From: Anniella stebbinsi
Lineage: Eukaryota > Chordata > Lepidosauria > Squamata > Anniellidae
Assembly: GCA_029215795.1 (NCBI GenBank)
Contig: JARDYH010000001.1
Coordinates: 395,597,154 to 395,661,153, forward strand
Reading direction: 5' to 3'
DNA length: 64,000 nucleotides
Below are positions 42,935 to 54,535 of the stretch, piece by piece; the stretch's first letter is position 1; each line of letters begins with the position of its first letter. The position numbers were made by a program, and so were the translations under genes. The notes under the pieces were generated by a model, which was not told the DNA's origin, made no database searches, and saw nothing but the letters and a program-made list of their open reading frames with translations.

Positions 42935-43325
42935 CTGAACATAAGAAGAACCCTGCTGGATCAGACCAAGAGTTCATCTAGTCCGGCATTCTGTTCACAC
43001 AGTGGCTGATCAGCTGCTCATGGGAAACCCACAAGCAGGACATGAGTGGAACAGCACCCTCCTGCCCACGTTCCCCAGCAATCAAAGTACATAGGCATAC
43101 TGCCTCTGATACTGGCAGTAGCATAGAGCTATCAGGACTAGCAGCCATTGATAGCTTTCTCCTCCAGGAATTGGTCTAACCTCCTTTTCAATTCATCCAA
43201 ATTGGTGGCCATCATTACATCTTGCGGTAGCGAATCCCATAGTTTGACTCTACGTTGTGTGAAGAAGTCCTTGCTTTGCTCTGTCCTGAATTTCTCACCA
43301 ATCAGCTTCATGGGAGGACCACTTT
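42935..43325 (-). repeat. CR1-like LINE 3' fragment (family R), minus strand
   Basis: AACATAAGAAGAACCCTGCT, 'ggatcagaccaagagttcatctagtccggc', 'gttgtgtgaagaagtccttg' and 'ctcaccaatcagcttcatggg' give the longest minus-strand copy of the family. Confidence 0.75.
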
Positions 43326-43329
43326 AGTT

Positions 43330-44085
43330 TCTAGTGCTATGAGAGAGGGAGAAAAAAATGTTGCCAGATCTAGTCTCCACTGATGATGGAAACCCTTGAA
43401 CACCTGTTAAGGGCAGTGTTTGGGTTTGTGTAGTCAGTCGGATCTACTGCTTCTCTTTCTCACCACCTCTTTTGTCTGGGCAGAATGAGAGGTTGCAAGG
43501 GGGAAGAGGGGGAAGAGGGGGAGTATATCCAGGGGCTTCTTGACAGTAGGCCCCTGCAGTGATGTAGGCCCATGGAAGTTGCCCAGACATGTCGACCCTT
43601 GACTTTGGCCCTGTAAGACTCTCTTCTGGTCATACAGTTCACTAAAATTCTCCTTTGAGAATGTTTGGCCCAATTGCCTTGCTAGTTGCAATTTGGAAGT
43701 TAAATGAGAAGCTAGCCACCCTTTTCCACCTCTCCAAATCTCCAAATCCCCATGTCAGAATTCAAGAGATGAGATCTGAGAATCAGAGTTGGGGATAGAA
43801 AGATGAGCCAATTCAACAGTTTGGGCCTAAGAAAGGAGGTAGATTATGATTTTAAAAAATTGGCTAACAATCAGGCACCATTAACAGGGTATTAAACATG
43901 GGCAAATGTTACAAGAGTCAGCAACAGTTTATTACTGCAATAGAAAATGAAATATTTAACAAGTTAAAGTTTAATAAAGCTTAATTGGAAGGGAATTAAA
44001 AAATAATGGATATAGGTTCTTAAGGACTAGGCATGCTCAGTCGTCTCTCTCTGCTGCCCTATTTTCACACTCACAGGCAGAGCCT
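43330..44085. other. Unassigned intergenic sequence
   Basis: No recognised gene. The segment 43,485-43,560 carries GGGGGAAGAGGGGGAAGAGG. Old repeats may be present. Confidence 0.35.
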
Positions 44086-44087
44086 GG

Positions 44088-44190
44088 TGCCTCTGGTTTC
44101 AGTGAGGCCTGCGAATCCAGTCTGGGTTCAGTACATTGGTTAGCTCTTTTAGAGTTCCAGCTGCTTCTGACTGAAACCTAGAAGGTGAAC
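44088..44190. mobile_element. hAT-like MITE (family B), decayed
   Basis: 'gcctctggtttcagtgaggcctgcgaatcc', 'agtctgggttcag', 'ttggttagctcttttagagttcc', 'gcttctgactgaaacctag': short remnants of both arms. Confidence 0.5.
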
Positions 44191-45240
44191 CTAAAAACCA
44201 ACCATTCCTGCCACGGTATTTGTGTGCTTTTCAATGCTACTTCGTTAATGGCCACTGTAACGATTTTGCATCCATTTCATGGTTTGTGTAATTATCACTG
44301 TCTGTACGTTTTGCAATTTTTCCCACTGAGCCCACTCCTCATCACCACTGCCCTACAAGCACTTGTATATATGCCTGCCAAATGAAGATAATATTTCATG
44401 CAATGGACTCAAGTCAACAAAAGTTTATTCCATTATAAATGTGTTTGTCGGGAAGTGCTCCAGGACTTTTGGTGGTTTACAATGAAATGAGTTTGCTGGC
44501 TTTGGTAAGGCGAGGGACACCCTTGTGCCTTTACCACAGGGGTGTGGAATCTCAGATCTGGAAGCCTAATCCAGCCCTCTTGGGGTTCCAATTCCCCCCC
44601 CCATTCCCCTGTCCTCACCTCCTTTCTCCAACCCCCCAATCCTTGCTTTTGCAAGTATTTTCCCCGTTCTTAGGAGAAGCTGAAATGTCTCTCCTAAGAC
44701 TTCATTACTGGCTGTAAGGGCCTTAAGGTAAAATACACTGGTATTTTTTTTTAAATCTGGGCCCTGCGCCTTTTACTTCACCCTGCCCACCACAGAAATG
44801 CGGCCCGCGAAAGCTTCTCCAAAACTGAATTTCAGACCCTTGGTTTGAAAGAGCTTTCCCACTCTTACTTTACCAGTTGTGCAATGGCAGGAATGCAACA
44901 AACCCCAGTACAGTATTTCTCTCCATACAAAGAGAGATCAGGATTGTGATGACAGTACAGTCATGCCCAGAAGGGTAAAAGCATCTTCGAAACCACAGGT
45001 GAGCAACTTCCGGAGATCCAGAGACCATTTTTGCCCCCTAAAAACCCCATCCATCTACTGTGGGCTGCAGTCTGCCAGGCAACTGAGGACTGTAGTGTTC
45101 TGGATGGCATTTTGTTTGTAAAAAATAATAATATATTTGGGGGTATAGGGACCAGCAGGGGCCACATGAGGGCCAAAGGCCTTGTGTTGCCCACCCCTGT
45201 CCTAAACATTCCTTTGGATGCATTTGCAGAATGGAAACTA
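44190..45240. other. Unassigned intergenic sequence
   Basis: Poly-C near 44,595 and T-rich runs near 44,745 are seen; no exon or clear repeat. Several overlapping short open frames lie on both strands near 45,000-45,260 without a family match. Confidence 0.35.
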
Positions 45241-45244
45241 AAAT

Positions 45245-45800
45245 GATCAAGGGGCTGGAGCATCTCCCCTATCAGGGAAGGTTACAACAGTTGGGATTGT
45301 TCAGCTTGGGAAAAAAAGGAGGCTGAGAGGGGAGACATGATAGAGGTGTACAGAATTCTGCATGGTGTGGAGAATGTGGATAGGGAGACATTTTTTCTCC
45401 CTCTCCCATAATACTAGAACCCAATGGGATCATCCCATGAAGCTGATTGGTGGGAGATTTAGCACAGATAAAAGGAAGGACTTCTTCACAACATGCATAG
45501 TTAAACAACGGAATTCACTCCCACAAGATGACAGTCACCAATGTGGATGGTTTTAAAAGGGGGCTGGATAAATTCCTGGAGGAGAAGGCTATCCATGGCT
45601 ACTAGTCCTCATGGCTACATGCTATCTCCAGTATCAGAGGCAGAAAGCCTATATACACATCAGTTGCTGGGGAACATGGCTGTTGCACCATGTCCTGCTT
45701 GTGGGTCCCAGGTCTACAGCTGGTTGGCCACTATGTGAACAGGGTGCTCGACTAGATGGACGCTTCGTCTGATCCAGCAGGACTTTTCTTATGTTCTTAC
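45245..45800 (+). repeat. CR1-like LINE 3' end (family R), longest plus-strand copy
   Basis: The plus strand reads MIKGLEHLPYQGRLQQLGLF near 45,243-45,310, then DKRKDFF and DGFKRGLDKFLEEKAIHGY further on, all typical of the CR1-like ORF2 C-terminus, broken by stops. It ends with 'ctgatccagcaggacttttcttatgttctta'. Confidence 0.8.
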
Positions 45801-46109
45801 TGACTGACTGCTGAGCTTAGGGAGTGCTGTTATGAAGTGTCATCTATGGTGGTTGCTCAGCAACTGCATTACCGTGGAGCAGCAGTCCCAGCAGAATGGT
45901 CATAGATGCTTCCCTGTCTTGGGAAAAATCATGAGAGAAAATCTAGCCTCCCCCCCACACCACAATCACCCTTGGTAATATCTACTTAAAAAAAAAAAGA
46001 TGTTACTGATTTTTAGACCCAAACATCCTTAAAGCAGAAAAGGGATAGCATGGCAACAGTAATCATGGCAATGCAAGTATTAAACCCCTGCCTAGTTCCA
46101 CCGCCTTCC

Positions 46110-46345
46110 AAAGCTTGGAAGTGTAATTTAATACAGTCTGGTTTCAGCTATGAATCAGGAAGTTCTCCGTTCAAATCTGGCCTCGGCCATGAACTCACAA
46201 AGTGGCCTTAAACAAGCCATCCCTCCCTGATCCATATGCAATACGAGAAATAATGAGTCTGATTTCCTTACACAGTTGCTGCAAGGATTAGGAGATAAAA
46301 CATGCGATGCACTTTGAGTACTTGAGAGCACACTACAAGGTGAAT
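46110..46345 (+). repeat. MIR-like CORE-SINE
   Basis: 'agttctccgttcaaatctggcctcggccatgaactcacaaagtggcctt' followed by 'gttgctgcaaggattaggagataaaac' and GCACTTTGAGTACTTGAGAG. Order and wording match MIR-type SINEs (TTCAAATCC..CTCTGCC.. then GTTGTGAGGATTA..ATAAA). Confidence 0.65.
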
Positions 46346-46382
46346 AGATCATTCATCATCATCATCACCACCACCATCATCC
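46341..46382. repeat. (CAT)n/(CAC)n microsatellite
   Basis: CATCATCATCATCACCACC-type run at the end of the MIR-like element. Confidence 0.85.
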
Positions 46383-46429
46383 AATATTTACCTTGTTAGC
46401 TTCTTCTTCAAAGCTGCTTCTGCTGTCTG

Positions 46430-46550
46430 AGGTTCAGGGGCTGGCTACCAGAGAAAAGGCCTTTTCTATGGTGGCACCCAAGCTGTAGGGAATTATGGAA
46501 GTTGCAATCCAAAATGTCTGGAAGGTACCAGGTTGCCTGTCCCTGCACTA
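46430..46550. repeat. LINE scrap and family A half
   Basis: GAGAAAAGGCCTTTTCTATG, 'gtggcacccaagctgtag' (LINE ORF2 tail wording), then 'ggaattatggaagttgcaatccaaaatgtctgg' (one family A arm). Confidence 0.45.
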
Positions 46551-47450
46551 GAGATTTCTGCTTGCTGCTGCTGGTGTAGCTTTTTCAACAGCTGCCCTTC
46601 AAACGTTCAGATGCATGGGACCTCCAAACTGCACCAGATGTTTTAGTCCCTGGAAAAATGGGGAATCTCCTCACATAGTCAGCTGGACAACCAGTGGGAG
46701 AGAAAGCGGAAGAGGGCCAGTTTCTCAATCGAATGGAACTCAATCCTTGCCAATGTACGTTTTCCATTCGAATGATGGACCATAGAGGATCCTGCCTGTA
46801 AGGCAAGGAACCAAAAGCAGCAGTCAGTCAGACCTGATTGCCAACTCTAGCATGGGGTTACAGCCAATGGCTATGGCCCAGAAAAGTTTGTCAAGAGCCC
46901 AGCATCAGCTAGAGGAGCCAAGTAGAGCTTCATCCTTGAAGTGCCCCAGCTGCGAGTGATCCATACCCGGAGCCAAGAAGGAGACAGGGGAAGTGAGAGA
47001 AGGGGCCCCAGCTGGTGGAGAGCCTTAGCAAAGTAGCTCCAGCGAGTGAACCACCATGGTGAGATGACTTCTTCCTGGGTAATTGCCTCTTTAGCAGCCT
47101 CTGGTTGCCAGTTATCTGTACAATCCTAATTAACAAGAAAACAGATAATTAGGAATTTAATTATGAAAACCAGGCTCTCCAGAAATAGCTGGCATCTTTG
47201 GAAGGAGCCGGGGTTGATGCAATGGGGATGGGTGGAGATGGATGCCTCTCTACGGCTTCCAGAGCAAGAAATCCGGTTCTATAGTGAGGATTCTAGGCTG
47301 GTTTCTATCTTGATCAGAGGTGGGAAACTTCAGGTCCAGGAGTCAAAGCTGGCCCTCTGGGGTAACCCACATGGCCATGGCCTTTTCCCACACCCACCAA
47401 TCATTTGATTATTTCCTAGCTTTTGTATAGCTTTTTCCCCAAGGGATTCT
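46550..47450. other. Unassigned intergenic sequence
   Basis: Mixed DNA without a recognised gene or clear repeat. Confidence 0.35.
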
Positions 47451-47636
47451 GGGGGCTCCAATGTCAGTGGAGTGCTGAATCCACTCTGGGTTTCAGTCAG
47501 AACCAGTCAGACCTCCAAGGGAGCTACCCAAAGTGCAGAAGCACCTTGGATAACTCCCTTACGGTATTGACTGCTTTTGACTGAAACCCAGAGCGGATTT
47601 AGAGCCCCACTGACATCGGATCCACCAGCTTCCACT
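47451..47636. mobile_element. hAT-like MITE (family B), near full length
   Basis: The left arm (GGGGGCTCCAATGTCAGTGG, 'ctctgggtttcagtcagaacc') and right arm ('tgactgaaacccagagcgg', CCCACTGACATCGGATCCAC) are inverted copies meeting near 47,535 (GTGCAGAAGCACCTTGG). Confidence 0.8.
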
Positions 47637-47814
47637 TTAGGAAGTCCCAGTCGCCTATCAGTACCAGTTGCTGGGAACACAAGAAGAAAGTTGGGACCCA
47701 CTGTCTGCAGCTCAGCCTGCCTGGATGCAAAGTAGATTGACACCTTTTCCCATGCAGCTCCAGACATGGCCAGAATCTCTTCTCGATCCTCCAAGAGTGC
47801 AGGACATGGAATCA

Positions 47815-48062
47815 TGGGCTCAAGTTACAGGAAGGCAGATTCTGGCTGGACATCAGGAAAAACTTCCTAACTCTTACAGCAGTACCACAATGGAACCAAT
47901 GACTTAGGGAGGTCGTGGACTCTCCCACACTACAGGCATTCAAGAGGCAACTGGACAACCATCTGTCAGGGATGCTTTAAGGTGGATTCCTGCATTGAGC
48001 AGGGGGTTGGACTCGATGGCCTTTGAGGCCCCTTCCAACTCTAGTATTCTATGATTCTATGA
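47815..48062 (+). repeat. CR1 LINE 3' end, plus strand
   Basis: 'aggcagattctggctggacatcaggaaaaac', 'ggcaactggacaaccatctgtcaggga', 'ggactcgatggcc', 'cccttccaactct' and the terminal ATTCTATGATTCTATGAT repeats: a textbook CR1 3' terminus. Confidence 0.9.
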
Positions 48063-48454
48063 TCAATATTTACCTTGCCTTGATCCAAATAGATATGTGC
48101 TTTCCTTTCAGCCCCCACCCTGCAGGTGGGTGCAGCTTCAGGAAACATCTGTTGTTCACCATCCATCTCAGCAGGCTATAAAAGCACTTAGGGAAAGTGG
48201 GGCGTCTCTTCACTTGGCAACAGAGAATAGCACAGGTATGGGCCATTACACAGTATTGTTTCTCAAGAACCAGCTGACTCATCCACCATTCTTTGGCTGT
48301 GGGATGGTGCATGGTGAGAAATTAGCTTCTTAGCAGCCCTGCTGTGCTCTGGGGAATTCAATCAGGACAAGCTCCAGGGAACTGAGTTACTCTAGCAAGG
48401 CCGGAATTCGGTTTACAATAGTCCAGAAAAGGGTGGATTCGCATAGGGATTTCC

Positions 48455-48690
48455 AACCCTTTTGGGTCAGTGGGCACATTTGAAACTTTGAAAGGGTGTC
48501 AGGGGTGCTCTCATAAAATGACTTCCCTAGTGGGCCTGGTCAGTCAGGTAACAACTCCTTTATGATTTCCCAGAAGGCAATCTGGTGAGACTTGCTCAAG
48601 CACCTTAAGTACAAGGCAGAGGTGAGGACTGAGCTCCAAAACACAAAAACACTATTTTGAAACCCAAATAATTATGGTGCTGGGGGGCAG
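48455..48690. repeat. Dispersed repeat (family F), copy 2
   Basis: Same ordered landmarks as 640-930, ending GAGCTCCAAAACACAAAAAC and 'attttgaaacccaaat'. Confidence 0.65.
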
Positions 48691-49670
48691 CAAGATGTTT
48701 TCAAACAGAGTGCCAGCAAAGAAGGTATTGATCTAACCATACGTGGCAGGAAGTTGCACATATTGGGTGCTACTGCAGAAAAGGCCCTCTTGCGTGTTGC
48801 CATCATTATCACCTTGGAACACATTGGCACATGAAGAAGATCCCAAGCTGTTCAGGGCTTCAAAGGGGGGGGAATCTGCACCTGAAATTATGCTTGGAAA
48901 TGGACTAGCAATGAATGCAGCTGGTAATGCAGGATGGTCATGTGATCTCCCCAATTTAAGCCCTGTTCACAATTTGGGAAACAACACCCTGACCTGTAAT
49001 TGCCATGACACTTGCATTTATTTGTGAGTTTGTCAAAACCTTTTTGGAAGCCTACATGCTTGATGATACCTTTGAAGGAATTTGAAAAAGGTTGTGAGGC
49101 CAGACTTCCCTTTGCATAAGCCATGCTGATTCATGCCCCACGGGGCTTGTTCTTCTATTATTTTGTTTAGCAGCTGTAGCTTTAATAATGCCTTTTCTAT
49201 CAATTTATCTTCGTTTGTAATTTCACTGATCTTCCCTTTTTAAAAATGCGATGTTGCATTGACTACTCTCCAATCCTTTGCTTTCAAGCAGAAGTCAAGC
49301 TTTGAAATGAATACAGAAGCTTACATTTGTATTAAAGAAGCATCCAGAGGCTCTGCCTGAGGTTGGTGCCGCAACACAATGTGGACAACTGCTGGTGTCG
49401 GTCTGAATAATGCTTCACGTATTGAATAAGATCATAGGTGAAAATAGTCTAGTGCCCCCTTGTGGCGTGACATTTTAGCCTGCCCTTTCTTCCACCACTC
49501 CACTCCATTCTCAGATTTGTGAACTGCAGCAAACCTGGGGTATGAATCACTAGTGTGGGATGCCATGACAAAGATATCAGGTGTGGATTGTTACCACAAA
49601 AAAGGACCAGAAATAAAAACCCATTAGAGGAATTGTGCAGCCAAGTATCTCACCAGAACCAAGATGTAGT
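48690..49670. other. Unassigned intergenic sequence
   Basis: No recognised gene. LINE-like wording is faint near 48,770-48,850 and 49,060-49,280. Confidence 0.35.
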
Positions 49671-49672
49671 TA

Positions 49673-49895
49673 CAGCGGAGGCTGGTAGCTCCAAATTCAG
49701 AGCAGCTGTAAATCCATTCTGGGTTTTGGTTAGAACCAGCCAGAACTCTAAAGGAGCTATCCAAGGTGCTGAACCCTATCTCCAAAAAGTTGGGTTCAGC
49801 ACCTTGGATAGCTCATTCAGAGTTCTGGCTGGTTCTGACTGAAACCTGGAGTGGATTCATAGCCTCACTGGAATTAGAGCCACCAGCCTCCACTG
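49673..49895. mobile_element. hAT-like MITE (family B), best full-length copy
   Basis: Terminal inverted repeats CAGCGGAGGCTGGTAGCTCC and its partner GAGCCACCAGCCTCCACTG. Nearly the whole 223 bases fold on themselves around AACCCTATCTCCAAAAAGTT. The flanking 8-mers TGTAGTTA (49,665-49,672) and TATAGTTG (49,896-49,903) match at 6 of 8 positions, like an aged 8-bp target-site duplication. CAGTG-type ends plus an 8-bp duplication point to the hAT superfamily. No transposase is encoded. Confidence 0.8.
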
Positions 49896-50264
49896 TATAG
49901 TTGGATATGTTTATAAAGGATATCATGGGATTTCTTCTTTGTGGTGCCTCCTGTGTGACCCATTGTTAACCTCAGTTTGCCCCCAGGGCAGCAGGAACTT
50001 ACAGGTATAACCAGAGGCATGATGGCGGTTGCTATAGAAATGCACCTGATTACATTTCCCTTAAGGTGTCATGACAGATAGCTTTTCATGATGCTTAGTG
50101 TGTGACTTATTATCATACCTGTGGCCTGGAAGGGACCCTCCACCCCAAAATTAGATTAGTAGTGATCCTGGCATTTGAGGTTTCCTGGGAATTGAGGTTT
50201 TGTCTTCCACCACTGCATAAGTGTATACCAGACAGGGAAATCACTAGGAACTTAGAAGATTTGA

Positions 50265-50715
50265 GGCACACACCTGCTTAAAATCGGCATGTGCTACTTT
50301 ATGTCTGTATGTGCAAATTTGGAAATAATAATTAGGATGTATTTAAATGTCACAGGCAGGCAGAGCCAGACAATTAATTCCTCAGCCAAATAATTTCAAA
50401 TATAAAGTCTTCAATTAGTTTGCACCCTGACCTAGATAATCTCAAACCAATACAATAAGTTTTTTCCCTTAAGCTGAATTGTCATTTAGGGGAAGATTTG
50501 AGGAAGGGGGTGTTGCAGTATGTGGGGAGGGGAGAGTTGGCCCTTGTCTCCCCATCTGCTATCCCCATTGGAAATTGCTTCCTGTATGGCAAGTATTTAA
50601 GATGAGGGAAAAGCCTATTTGCATTGGCATCCATTGACACACAGGGCTCTAGTGCATAAATCCGGGGCCCTGGGAAATAGGTCCAGGGCCCGGACCTAAC
50701 AATGCCCCTCCTGAT
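50265..50715. repeat. Dispersed repeat (family E), copy 2
   Basis: Collinear with 25,920-26,455 (landmarks CTTCAATTAGTTTGCACCCT, 'ttaggggaagatttgagg', 'cctgtatggcaag', GGGGCCCTGGGAAATAGG). Confidence 0.7.
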
Positions 50716-51179
50716 ACCAAGTCAACTATTTGTCCAGCTAGTTGGCCTGTCTGGCTGGCAGTAGCTTTATGTGGTATCAAGCTGAGGTCTTTCCCATCAC
50801 CTGCTGCTGGATCATTTTTATTCCATTTAGCTATGGTTCTGTTCCCAAAATATATAGCTTGTCCTATTTGCATGACCTGCCTCTTTTTTAAAAGCTCTTT
50901 TCCCAGACTGGGCGTACAGACTTCTACGTCAATTAGAGCTGGACCATCAGGCCCCAGAGATGGATAACACCAGAGCCAGCCTAAAACATTTTGCTGCCTG
51001 AGGTAGAGCATGTGCTTACACACACACACACATACACACTCAAGATACATAGTCCTTCAAGACCACCCAACTCATTTTAACACCTGAGGCAGAAAATCCC
51101 AAAAGCCCCTCTTTCCCCTTCTTGGCAGTAAAAACATAATGATAAAAATTAAATAGCCATTTGCTGCCCTTTCATGATA

Positions 51180-51240
51180 TCTAAACTCAGCTGCCTGAGT
51201 TGGCTGCCTCAGCCTGCCTAATGGTAGGGCCGGCCTCGAA
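51180..51240. repeat. GGGCCGGCC-ended dispersed element, reverse copy
   Basis: CTGCCTGAGTTGGCTGCCTC and 'cctaatggtagggccggcc', reverse complement of 18,175-18,230. Confidence 0.5.
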
Positions 51241-51338
51241 CCACATCACCTTGAGATAACCATACTTATTCACATTTAAATCAAGAATCCCATGGATGGG
51301 TGTGGGGTGGGAGTGAGGGGAGGAAATCAGGCTAGATA

Positions 51339-51387
51339 ACATACCTCCACCTGTTCCCATTGTGTTACAGGTGGGATCTATCAAAAG

Positions 51388-51434
<47 letters not shown>

Positions 51435-51482
51435 CTTTGAGAGAACCTACCTGTAACACAATGGGAACAGGTGGAGGTATGT
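51339..51482. repeat. Perfect 34-bp inverted repeat around (TA)n
   Basis: The left arm 51,339-51,372 and right arm 51,449-51,482 are exact reverse complements over 34 bases (arm core CCACCTGTTCCCATTGTG). The similarity continues outward with one mismatch over about 6 more bases. The loop contains (TA)21 at 51,390-51,432, giving strong cruciform potential. No target-site duplication was identified. Confidence 0.9.
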
Positions 51483-52454
51483 CATCTTGACTACTGTTCA
51501 AGTTTCCAAAATGAAGTTCGGTCTAATTTTATAATGGCTGTGGTCTTGTCAAGCAAGCTAGTAATGTCGCTGCAACCCAGGGAGATTGGATAGGTCTTTT
51601 GGATTAGGGAGGGATATAAATTGGGGGTGGGTGGGTGTCGGTAGAAGTAGCAAAGTCTCCAAAAGCTGCCTGTTCACATCAAAGCCAAGATCGAGATTCC
51701 ACAGCCGGATCCGTGCCAACACTGCAGGCTCCTCAACTGCCTTCTCCCCACTTTCAAAGGCATCTTTTGCATCAGGCAGGAACCCTGACTGCCGGATGCC
51801 TTCCCAGGAACATGCACCTTAGCCAGCAGTGGACCTGCGTTGCCGGGAAGCTTTGTCCGAGAGAACATATTTATCCCATTTAATTACAGTCCATGAGACT
51901 GCGCCAGGCAGCTGTGGCAAGTGCAACCTGTTCCAAGCACTCTGGTCGAGGGACTGTTGCTTTTACTGAATCTTCCAAGCCGGCTGGCCAGCGGAGCAGA
52001 TGGAGCCCTCGTTTCCTCTCCCCGGCCAAGTCATGACAGCCCCCAAGGAACTGGCAAGGCTCCCCTCTTAAATGGCCAGACGCACACCCCCCCCCCACAC
52101 ACACACACACTCGGCTTCTCCAAGACTGCAGTCCGGTTTGGCTTCCGTCCCTTCCTGGAATTGCTGCGAGCGCTTGCCGAGTTGGGCATGGATGACAGGC
52201 TGAGAAGAAAAGGCCCATTCCATGCCAATGAACTCTGCCCTGCAGGGTCCACCACAGTCTCCACGGTCTCTGGTGCGTGGGCCCAGAACGTCCTTCCAAG
52301 GTTGTAAGTAGAGTGACTTTGCCATCTGGCCTGAAATGGAAACGCTAGGCGCATTGAGGGTTTAAGAGGAGCCAGCGCTCAGCCTGGAAGCCGCTTCCAA
52401 TCAGTGCAGGTCCTGGAACTTGCGAAAGAATAATGCTTCTGAGCTTCAAAAGCG
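51483..52454. other. Intergenic sequence, partly low-repeat
   Basis: 51,600-52,400 looks unique and is fairly GC-rich. It has CCCATTTAATTACAGTCC near 51,877-51,894 and an (AC)n run near 52,098. Overlapping open frames occur on both strands but none shows a family match or convincing splice pair. It may hold a regulatory island. Confidence 0.35.
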
Positions 52455-52650
52455 AGGGGGCCATAGCTCAGTGTGATAGAGCACATGCTTTGCGTGCAGA
52501 AGGTCCCAGGTTCGATCCCCAGCTTCTCCAGGTAGGGTAAGGAAACAAATCCCACCTGGAGAACTGTTGCTGCTGGTCAGTGTTGACAATATTAGGCTAG
52601 ATGGACCAAGGGTTTGATTCAGGATAAGGCATATGTTCCTATGTTCCACC
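52455..52650 (+). repeat. tRNA-headed SINE, full-length, plus strand
   Basis: Head GGGGGCCATAGCTCAGTGTG, 'gatagagcacatgc', B-box-like GGTTCGATCCC, body 'ctccaggtagggtaagga', 'ttgctgctggtcagtgttgacaatatta', tail 'ggctagatggacca', 'ataaggcatatgttcctatgtt'. This copy defines the family. The head lacks a paired acceptor stem, so it is not a tRNA gene. Confidence 0.85.
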
Positions 52651-53540
52651 TTCAGAGTACCATGCCCATTTCCCACCCTGATGAGTAACCATGAAGGATC
52701 TGGGATAATGCAAAGGGTGTGCAATCAGGTCTGAAGTTTGGCATTCTTTTTTAGAGCAGGGGTGGGGAAATTCTAAGGGGAAATTCCTCCCTCACCACCC
52801 AGAACCTCCCACCACTGCCCAAATTGCCACCGGCCAAATTCAGTGGCACAGTGCCTAAAAAGCAAGATTCTTCTTTAAAACAAGGTGAGCGGGGAACTCA
52901 CAGTTCATTGCATTGGATGCCTCATGTATACACAAGGAAGGTGTAAGAGAGACTCTGTGGGCACTGGAGTGCATGGACGCAAGAACACCAGCATGTACAG
53001 GCCTTCCCTGAAGACACCAGGAAGCTGTTCGCTCCCCACTGCCTAAGACGGTTTTGGCAGAGCTGGTCGGCCACATTTACAGGACTTGATTTGCATTTGC
53101 CGGCCAGCAACAACAATTTGATATGGAAGACCTGAAATTAATTTATACAGCATGAAGCTCCATTTCATTCATTCGCAACAAAGCCCAACGGCAAAGTGTA
53201 CTTATCTTTTATCATCTTAACCTAAGCAGGGAATTATTGATTCCTGCTGCTTGTTGCACGAAGAAATACATTTGTCCTTCATTCCATACTTTGGTAATTA
53301 CTTTTTTAATCTCATTTTTGACATATGAGATTTTGTACAAACACTGTAATCAATTTCTCTCCCCCATCCCCATCCCCACCACTTCTATTTACATATCCCG
53401 CTCCTTGCCTGCTGGGGTTTGCGCATGTATACACACATAGAGCCTCCAGCACTGTTAGAAGGACTTATAGCAGCTGAAAAGACACGCCAATCCACAACCC
53501 CCATATATATCCACATATATAAACATTTAGTAGCAATAAA
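52650..53540. other. Unassigned intergenic sequence
   Basis: Mostly unique-looking. 53,085-53,200 is AT-rich with GATTTGCATTTGCCGG (octamer-like) and 'gacctgaaattaatttatacagc', a possible regulatory island. No gene is recognised. Confidence 0.35.
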
Positions 53541-53549
53541 TAAATATGA

Positions 53550-54270
53550 CACTCATAGTTTAAGACAGGATTGGAATAGAGAATTGGAGTGCCCTCTCTT
53601 GCCTAATCAATGGGCTGTTGCCCTAGCATCTGCAACTGAAGCTTCTATGGATCTCAGGTTATGTCTTATTCAGCAAAAAAAATATATTGTTTCAGGTTTA
53701 CTGGACTCCACAATGCCGTGTTAATAAGAGTTTGTCTAACTTGCATAATTGTTGGAGATGTAATGCACCCAATGCTTCTTTGATTCATATGGTTTGGCAA
53801 TGCGCAGTAGTCGCCTCCTTTTGAGAGGAGGTTATAATAAGGACAAACTTTGTACTGTAACAAGCTATAATACAGAACCATGTGCATGTCCTCCTAAATT
53901 ACTTACCAGCTTCTTGGAAGTTAACACATGGTCAGCGCAGATGGATCTTCAGAGCCCGTATGACAGCTAAAAGACTTATACTATCACCTTGGAAGGACAA
54001 ATGCTCAACTCCCATAATGTAACACATTGAGGATTTAATAACGCTATCAACTTTTGAATGGGTGTTATATAGACGCAACTTGCGAGTGGATAAATACATG
54101 GATATTTGGTCTGCTTTTCTTGAAACCTATGCATAACCCCCCTCTCTTTTTTTAAATGAAAAATGACGATATCCCTATATATGTAAGGTGTTTTTCTTTT
54201 ATTTTTCATGCTGTATTTTCTGTTTTGTTTTGTTGATATTCACAATAAAAAGGGGGGAAATGTATACAGA
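53550..54270 (+). repeat. L1-type LINE, 3' end of ORF2 and tail, plus strand
   Basis: The plus strand (frames shifting) reads WAVALASATEASMDLRLCLI, then CWRCNAPNASLIHMVWQCAV, matching the L1 fragment at 27.5-28.15 kb. The tail ends with ATTCACAATAAAAAGG at about 54,238-54,253. It is frameshifted and 5'-truncated. Confidence 0.8.
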
Positions 54271-54535
54271 CATAGACAAAAGTGCATACAAGGGGTCATG
54301 TGGCTGGGACCTTAAACTAGCAGCATGTTTTTCTCTGCTAACATCTTTCTTTCCTCTGTTGGAGTCCCATTGTTCTCTGTATGAATGGGGCGTATTGCAG
54401 ATGGAAATTTGCAGGGGTTTTTGACTCACCTTACCTCACCTGGCCAGGAAGAGTGGTACAAATTGCCTTGCCTGTCTTGAGAGGACCATATCTGCCTACC
54501 AGCACTCACTCACTCAAGGCTCACATGTGGACTTA

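Noticed and set aside
52455..52525. tRNA gene
   Set aside because: A- and B-box-like words are present, but the acceptor stem does not pair and the sequence continues into a SINE body found elsewhere.
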